The position numbers and the translations under genes are program-made. The notes below the pieces were generated by a model. The model was not told the DNA's origin, searched no databases, and saw only the letters and a program-made list of their open reading frames with translations. A DNA stretch of 12,098 nt from Larix sibirica (lineage: Eukaryota > Streptophyta > Pinopsida > Pinales > Pinaceae), in the NCBI GenBank assembly GCA_004151065.3, contig NWUY0300008491.1, forward strand, positions 78,336 to 90,433, in the 5' to 3' direction. Positions 7,921 through 12,098 of the stretch are shown here, one piece after another; the first letter of the stretch is position 1, and each line of letters opens with the position of its first letter.

Positions 7921-8600
7921 ACATCAAGGGTTAGTAAAATGTGGATGTCAATTACTGTTGAATGAAAGCTATTATAAAGGTCTGAAATTTCACATTGACT
8001 GCTTATGTTAAGGACTGAATTCAACTCTGTTTACATGCCATTAATGACACATATCAGACTTTAATGACAGATCTATACTGCTAGAGGATAAAGCCTCAAG
8101 TTAAGTTGGTTTGGTATATAATTGGTATAAATTGGTTTACTGTTTGAATATATCAGTTTGATTGATAATTACTGTATTACCTTACTGCTGCAAAAATCTC
8201 TGTCATAAGTTGACTGTCCACTGCTATAAATGGTTATCGTAACTGGTGGTTAATGTTGAAGTTCCAGTAACTGCATGCCTTGTTTGTTTATTAATGGTGA
8301 ATGATTACATAAATAGTTGGATGATAGTTGGATTATTTACTGCTACTAGATCACTGAGGACTGTCATTGTTATCTTCCATTACATTGTTACAGCAGTATA
8401 GGTATCTGGTTGCTTATTGAATGAATGATCCCATACTTATAATGAATGTTAAATGAACAATTCTTTGCTATAAGTATTCATTCACTCGTTCAACATATAG
8501 TATGTCTTCTTCATTCTGAAGTTGGTGTGTTAAAGGCACTGGTCACTAATATTATTGTGTAGAAGATATAGTTGTTTCTGTCCAAGTGTCTTGCAGAATA
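7921..8600. other. Intergenic or intron-like T-rich stretch, no supported gene
   Basis: T-rich sequence with frequent TTTACTG/TTACTG motifs and stops in all frames. A TGTCTTGCAG at 8587-8596 resembles a splice acceptor just before the more GC-balanced patch that follows, but no exon can be confirmed. Confidence 0.4.
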
Positions 8601-8611
8601 GCTAAAGGGCT

Positions 8612-8725
8612 CTCCCCTTGGAGGTTACGACACTCCTAAAAAGTTGGAAGAGTGGCTAAGGTGACAGTGGTCACTTTCTCCCTAAATTTGTCTATCGGAC
8701 ACTAGCCCTGCTAGTTTGTCCGGTA
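8612..8725. repeat. Hairpin-rich patch with several inverted repeats
   Basis: CTCC-CCTT-GGAG lies at 8612-8623, with an alternative pairing of the same GGAG to CTCC at 8633-8636. AAGGTGAC-AGTG-GTCACTTT lies at 8658-8677 with one G-T pair. TATCGGACA-CTAG, a CCCTG loop, CTAG-TT-TGTCCGGTA lies at 8693-8725. The last is the strongest, about twelve pairs with a two-base bulge. The function is unknown; an RNA structure or a transposon end are possibilities. Confidence 0.55.
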
Positions 8726-9895
8726 ACACGGTTTTTAAAAAAATGTTCAGATTCCAAAAATGTTCAGAAACTGTTTTAAAACATATTAAATTACAGAGTT
8801 AGTTGTAAGCAACAAAATAAATACATAAATGCAGGAAATTTATATTCAGAACCTTCGAAAAATTGATTAAAAAAACTTTTAGTGCCTAATCCCTACATAG
8901 TATTAGGCTCTAAAATGAGAATTTAAATATTCACACAATCCAAACAAGACAGGTGACCTAGTCCCTTATCATTAGCCATACTAAGGCTAAGACTATTCCA
9001 TCAACACCATCATCACAATCACCATGAGCTGTATCTTCATGATAGAGTACAAACCAGACTTTTCCAGTTTAAAAGTTATTATCCTCATTTAGAAGCAAAT
9101 GCATATGCAATGTAGATTGCTGCAAAGAGATGAGATCTGAATTTTTCAAGTCTCTTATTTGATTCCCTTATCAAACAATCAATCAATTTTGGATTCTACA
9201 ATTTCATTTATGAGATGAAACACTTGAATCCTAGCTGAAGATGTGAATGGGAGGTTTCTGCAACTCGGGACTAAAACACTATAACAATTAATTATACCAT
9301 TGTGTATTTCCAAGTTCAATCTGTTTTATTTCATTCAATACAACCATTCTGCCTTTGTCCTAAAAGACATCAAGTTGTCCTCTTAACTTTTGTTTTATTT
9401 CAACAATAGGAGCCACCCAGTTTATTGCTCGAGCAAACCTCCTCCTTTAACCTATGCATCTCCATTATAAAGCAATATACCGATACTGGATCTAAATAAC
9501 TTTTCATGGTTTTCATCAGGATTTTAGACAGCCTTTAATGACTGCTAAGAGTTCCTGTGGAAAGGCATCAAATTAAAGATCTAGAATCCCCATGACAGCA
9601 CAACATTATATTTGCATCGTACATACATGAACAAGAGGTACAAAATTATAGTTGGATTTTAGCTTTTTCAAATGTTAATCCTAAGATTCTGAAGCCATGC
9701 ATCAAAGATGAATGTTCTGGCAAATTGTCATTTCACATGATCTTTATCCCTTGCCTGCAAAAAAATGCTCCCCAGCTCTTAAAATAATCAATTAAAAAAA
9801 TCCATATGGATCACATCTTACCTCTATCTTTTCTTTTTAATGTTCATCTAGTTGCAGAATGCATGTCCGCTGTAATGCAGTAGGCTTCCTAATTT
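8726..9895. other. AT-rich intergenic stretch, no supported gene
   Basis: No frame shows recognisable protein features. A small inverted repeat TTAGCC/GGCTAA lies at 8972-8990, and a short AATGTTCAGA motif is repeated near 8742 and 8760. The right part may include the undefined 5' portion of the Copia-like LTR. Confidence 0.5.
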
Positions 9896-9899
9896 TTGG

Positions 9900-10215
9900 A
9901 AGTCTTGCATTTGAATGCAAAAGCCTAGCAACAAAATGGACAAGGATATTGAGAAGAAGAAACTATTAGCATTATTCTCCCAATCCTATGTCCTAGATCA
10001 CCTAATCGCATCTTGGGATATAGTGTCTATCCTAAGTTATTATGCACTCAGTTATGAGGACCGTTATGCAGTTGACGGTTATAGGTGGTTAAGGGTAAAT
10101 GTTGTATAAATGTAATCTATTTGTGAATATATAATTGAAGTCAGCTCTTGCCTTTTCTGACACTTCCTGACTTTCTTTATTTTCTTGTTCCTATTTTTTT
10201 GATTTATTGTCATCA
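9900..10215 (+). mobile_element. 3' part of a Copia-like LTR (left boundary not defined)
   Basis: The segment ends in GTCATCA, two bases before a primer-binding site, which is where a 5' LTR should end (terminal CA at 10214-10215). It holds a plausible TATA element GTATAAA at 10104-10110 followed by an AT-rich presumed transcript start, and upstream GACCGTTATG...GACGGTTATAGG blocks that resemble Copia LTRs of conifers. The TG that would open the LTR cannot be placed: several TG dinucleotides fit and there is no second LTR in the window to align with. The 64-codon open frame at 9915-10109 inside it is not a gene by any motif. Confidence 0.55.
10104..10110 (+). promoter_or_regulatory. Putative LTR TATA box
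   Basis: GTATAAA lies in TGTTGTATAAATG, about 105 bases before the LTR end, which is a usual place for the U3/R promoter of a Copia element. Prediction from sequence only. Confidence 0.4.
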
Positions 10216-10217
10216 AG

Positions 10218-10228
10218 TGGTATCAGAG
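10218..10228 (+). other. Primer-binding site for initiator tRNA-Met
   Basis: TGGTATCAGAG matches the first eleven bases of the complement of the plant initiator tRNA-Met 3' end (TGGTATCAGAGC...). This is the standard priming site for minus-strand synthesis in plant Copia retrotransposons. The next bases (TGGTTAGAG) diverge. It follows the presumed LTR end after the two-base spacer AG. Confidence 0.75.
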
Positions 10229-10344
10229 TGGTTAGAGTTTCAAAGGCCTGGTTGCCCTATAGTAGTTAGCTATGTTCAAGATGAGACTGGTTGCATGAGC
10301 AAAAAAAATCTGAGTTTGTGGATGTTGAGCTATTGGATTGAAAT

Positions 10345-10464
10345 CCATCGAAAGATAAATGAACGAAAGATATGAGTTGCTTTTTGACGGGTGCAGTCTA
10401 AAGGAAGCCCATCAATAAACAATATTGGTTCTGAAGCAGAATCTGCACCTCCACCTGCTGTAAA
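10345..10464 (-). pseudogene. Fragment of a plant RRM RNA-binding protein gene
   Basis: On the minus strand a continuous frame of about 40 codons reads FTAGGGADSAS, then EPILFIDGLPLDC, TRQKATHIF and RSFI before losing similarity and reaching a TAG at 10332-10330. This matches the start of the RNA recognition motif in a plant family with the pattern TLF(I/V)(E/D)GLPxDCTRRE(V)xHIFRPF: RNP2 is ILFIDGL and alpha-helix 1 is the TRQKATHIF part. Such proteins bind RNA in the nucleus. Only the first third of one RRM is present; RNP1 and the rest are missing, and upstream the frame has stops. It lies antisense to the Copia-like LTR, about 115 bases after the primer-binding site, so it may be a captured gene piece in the element or an older fragment next to it. 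Confidence 0.68.
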
Positions 10465-10755
10465 GAATCTTCTTCTTCACCTTGGTTCCCTTGAACCTCA
10501 TTTTCGTCCCTCGTGGAATTCTCTTGTAGGCTCCAAACCCTAAGATAGAGATTTGCTTGTTGATAAGTGGTGAGCACAGTGGACCGTGTAAAGGGAACGA
10601 CGAACCGCTTGAAGGGCTCAACCAAACAACCAACTTCGTGAAGCGAGACTCCAAACTCTCGATCTGTGAACTGCGTGAAGGGTAATATTACTAAATCTTG
10701 AAATTTGTGAAGTTGAATTCACACCAAAAGATTTTCTTTCATGTCAAATGCATAA
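10465..10755. other. Unassigned stretch between RRM fragment and unknown reading frame
   Basis: Two minus-strand open frames (10398-10625 and 10412-10654) overlap in different registers. One gives a basic segment ILGFGAYKRIPRGTKMRFKG, the other an acidic, Gln-rich one. Neither matches a family I know, and they extend into the RRM fragment in other frames. The stretch is more GC-balanced than its surroundings and may be the remainder of the captured gene piece. Confidence 0.4.
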
Positions 10756-10821
10756 AAAAATTATGCCTACGTAGTCGACGCAAAAGGAACATTGAAAAAG
10801 AGGTTTAGGAAAGGTTGAAGA

Positions 10822-11220
10822 ATGCAATATGTTGCTATGATAATCCATGGGGAAATTTCATCATTTGAAACCCCAATGGACAATGGTCTCCTCGAGAAAT
10901 GTTCTAAGATTTTGAAAGTGAGCACAGAGGCGTTGTCGTCTACATCGGTTGATTTTGAAAAAGCTCGTCGTCGAGCAAGCTTAACACCCAAGCTCCTGTG
11001 TTCGTTCCGAGAGTGTAATCCGCCATTCACGTCAGAGGATCAATCCCAAGAAGTAAAACAAATGGCTCCGAAACGTATATTTCAATACGGAAGCTTCATT
11101 CCAAATAGAAATCCCATAGCATGCAACCCTTCGACGTCACTACTTTGCAAGCTTTTTAGTGTTTCCCACATTAGTCTAACAGTGTTGACCTATCCTGCCA
11201 CATGTTTTCTCTCCTTGTGA
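10822..11220 (+). CDS. Unrecognised 132-codon open reading frame, possibly a gene remnant
   Basis: ATG at 10822, TGA at 11218-11220. The translation has a balanced composition for most of its length: an N-terminal part with IIHGEISSFETPMDNGLLEK, a basic segment FEKARRRASLTPK around residue 50, a polar segment with FTSEDQSQEVKQMAPKRI (about 68-86) and a hydrophobic Ser/Leu/Cys-rich end. The same frame is open upstream from 10756 (AYVVDAKGTLKKRFRKG) except for one TGA at 10816-10818, so the ancestral frame may have been longer. I recognise no domain, and no start context or promoter supports expression. A minus-strand frame of 87 codons (10767-11030) overlaps it and is also reasonably balanced, so the true strand is uncertain. 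Confidence 0.35.
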   Translation: MQYVAMIIHGEISSFETPMDNGLLEKCSKILKVSTEALSSTSVDFEKARRRASLTPKLLCSFRECNPPFTSEDQSQEVKQMAPKRIFQYGSFIPNRNPIACNPSTSLLCKLFSVSHISLTVLTYPATCFLSL

Positions 11221-11305
11221 TAGGATATAGCAAGTATGCCAAAGATTTAAATTTCTCATACATGCTCAAGAAGAGTGCATGTCCTCATGTGGAGTCAGGT
11301 GTTAC

Positions 11306-11324
11306 CCCTCATATAGCATGAGGG
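11306..11324. repeat. Perfect 7-base inverted repeat
   Basis: CCCTCAT-ATAGC-ATGAGGG forms a simple hairpin with a five-base loop. No T-run follows, so a terminator role is not indicated. Confidence 0.7.
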
Positions 11325-11403
11325 TTATCCCAAGCTAAAGACCCTACCCAAGTAAGCTATGTTTGGAGCAATTTTGGCTTTGAAGCCAGGTTGTTGGTGC
11401 TTT

Positions 11404-11541
11404 GATGCATATTGCATATGAATTATCACTATTGTTGGAGGCTTGCATTTTGCACATGTGGAGTGTTTGGTTCTTTCAAGGGGTTTTGTTTAGCATAATG
11501 CACTCTTGATTAAAGCATAGCGCATTCATGGAAGGAATACC
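11404..11541 (+). repeat. Direct repeat copy A (about 110-138 bases)
   Basis: The core 11434-11540 (GTTGGAGGCTTGCATT to GGAAGGAATAC) aligns without gaps to 11855-11961 with about 86 of 107 bases identical by my count. Weaker similarity extends left to about 11404. A more diverged third relative may lie around 11277-11320 (GCATG...CATGTGGAGT...TAGCAT). Confidence 0.75.
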
Positions 11542-11824
11542 AATCAACTGAGGGTTTTCCTAAGTAATATTGGTTAATTGTTGCTACTTGTTGTTGTGCA
11601 TTGGTGACTTGGTGTGCTTACATGGTTTCCCTAGGATTCAAGGCATATTATTGCTCATTGCTTGATTTGACATTCCTTGAGATAGTACGCCCTCACTCTA
11701 GGCCACATATCACTTGGGTGCATGCCTTGGAAAATGGTTTTGCATTAGATCATTGATGTCTATTCTTGAGGAGTGATCCACTCTAGAGTACTTGCCTCAG
11801 GATCCTTGATGGTTAGATTTGTTG

Positions 11825-11962
11825 GAGCACTATACATGTTGAGTATCACCTTTTGTTGGAGGCTCGCATTCTACACATGTGGAGTGTTTGGTGCTATCAT
11901 GGAGTTTTTCTTAGCATAAAATACTCTCAATTAACACCTAGGACATTCGAGGAAGGAATACA
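11825..11962 (+). repeat. Direct repeat copy B (about 110-138 bases)
   Basis: Partner of the copy at 11404-11541, exactly 421 bases downstream with no net indel. The flanks after the GGAAGGAATAC end do not match, so this is either two members of a dispersed family or the decayed ends of one element rather than a clean tandem array. Confidence 0.75.
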
Positions 11963-12033
11963 TATGTTGCACTAGCTTTGGGGATGAAGGAATGGCAGGG
12001 CCGAGGGGACAAGTGCTCGAGATGGCCAGAGTG

Positions 12034-12070
12034 TGCCCCCAATTTTTCAAGAGACGACAGGTTGGGGGCA
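12034..12070. repeat. Perfect 9-base GC-rich inverted repeat
   Basis: TGCCCCCAA at 12034-12042 is matched by TTGGGGGCA at 12062-12070 with a 19-base spacer. It stands out in an AT-rich setting and directly precedes the AT microsatellite. Confidence 0.85.
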
Positions 12071-12075
12071 ACAAT

Positions 12076-12098
12076 TATATATATATATATATATATAT
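12076..12098. repeat. (AT)n microsatellite running off the window end
   Basis: At least eleven TA/AT units continue to the last base, so the full length is unknown. Confidence 0.9.

Larger units (their letters stand above)
11221..12098. other. Repeat-bearing intergenic stretch, no supported gene
   Basis: T/G-rich sequence without a coding frame. It holds the direct repeat pair, two inverted repeats and the terminal AT run listed separately. The general look, with many diverged similar phrases (CATGTGGAGT, TAGCATA, GGAAGGAATAC), suggests an old LTR or satellite-derived stretch. Confidence 0.5.

Noticed and set aside
7803-8024. 73-codon minus-strand frame in the GC-rich block
   Set aside because: No motif, and the block is dominated by inverted repeats, which create open frames by chance.
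8650-8755. Possible tRNA-derived SINE promoter boxes (TGGCTAAGGTGA and GTTCAGATTCC)
   Set aside because: Two mismatches in the A-box core, an inserted base in the B-box, and about 90 bases between them; no SINE tail or target duplication found.
1-12098. CRISPR arrays, rRNA, tRNA genes or bacterial-style operons
   Set aside because: No regularly spaced identical repeats, no rRNA-like or full cloverleaf-like sequence, and the composition and gene fragments are those of a plant nuclear genome.

Overview
This window looks like nuclear DNA from a seed plant with a large, repeat-rich genome. The evidence is the high AT content, long gene-free stretches, several decayed retroelement pieces, a Copia-type primer-binding site and fragments of plant gene families. 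A gymnosperm would fit the degree of decay, but that is an inference. One undetermined base (7394) points to a draft assembly. I see no intact, clearly functional gene.

Layout: 1-1580 is AT-rich and gene-free with short duplications. 1582-2277 (+) is a decayed coding stretch followed by a tail that resembles the 3' end of a LINE or a processed transcript. 2272-about 3150 (-) is the clearest discovery: a decayed, apparently intron-less copy of an ARGONAUTE gene of the AGO4 clade (end of PAZ, L2, MID and the very start of PIWI), broken exactly at the A-run that ends the plus-strand tail. 3410-4300 (-) is a patchwork of coding-like segments I cannot name. 4309-4735 (-) is a decayed RNase H domain of a retrotransposon polyprotein. 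4736-7480 is AT-rich filler with microsatellites and small duplications.

7500-7920 is a compositional island: a TATCCG-like hexamer run, a degenerate telomere-like CCTAAAA stretch, then a GC-rich block with three strong inverted repeats. 7920-9900 holds no gene I can support, apart from a hairpin-rich patch at 8612-8725. At about 9900-10228 (+) there is the 3' part of a Copia-like LTR ending at an initiator tRNA-Met primer-binding site. Just downstream, in antisense, sits a fragment of a plant RRM RNA-binding protein gene (10345-10464). 10756-11220 (+) is a 132-codon reading frame of unknown identity. The last 900 bases hold a diverged direct repeat pair 421 bases apart, small hairpins and an AT microsatellite running off the end.

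The window reads as a graveyard of gene and element fragments rather than an operating locus. Its most interesting aspect is that a fossil of an RNA-silencing gene lies antisense to a possible retroelement transcript.
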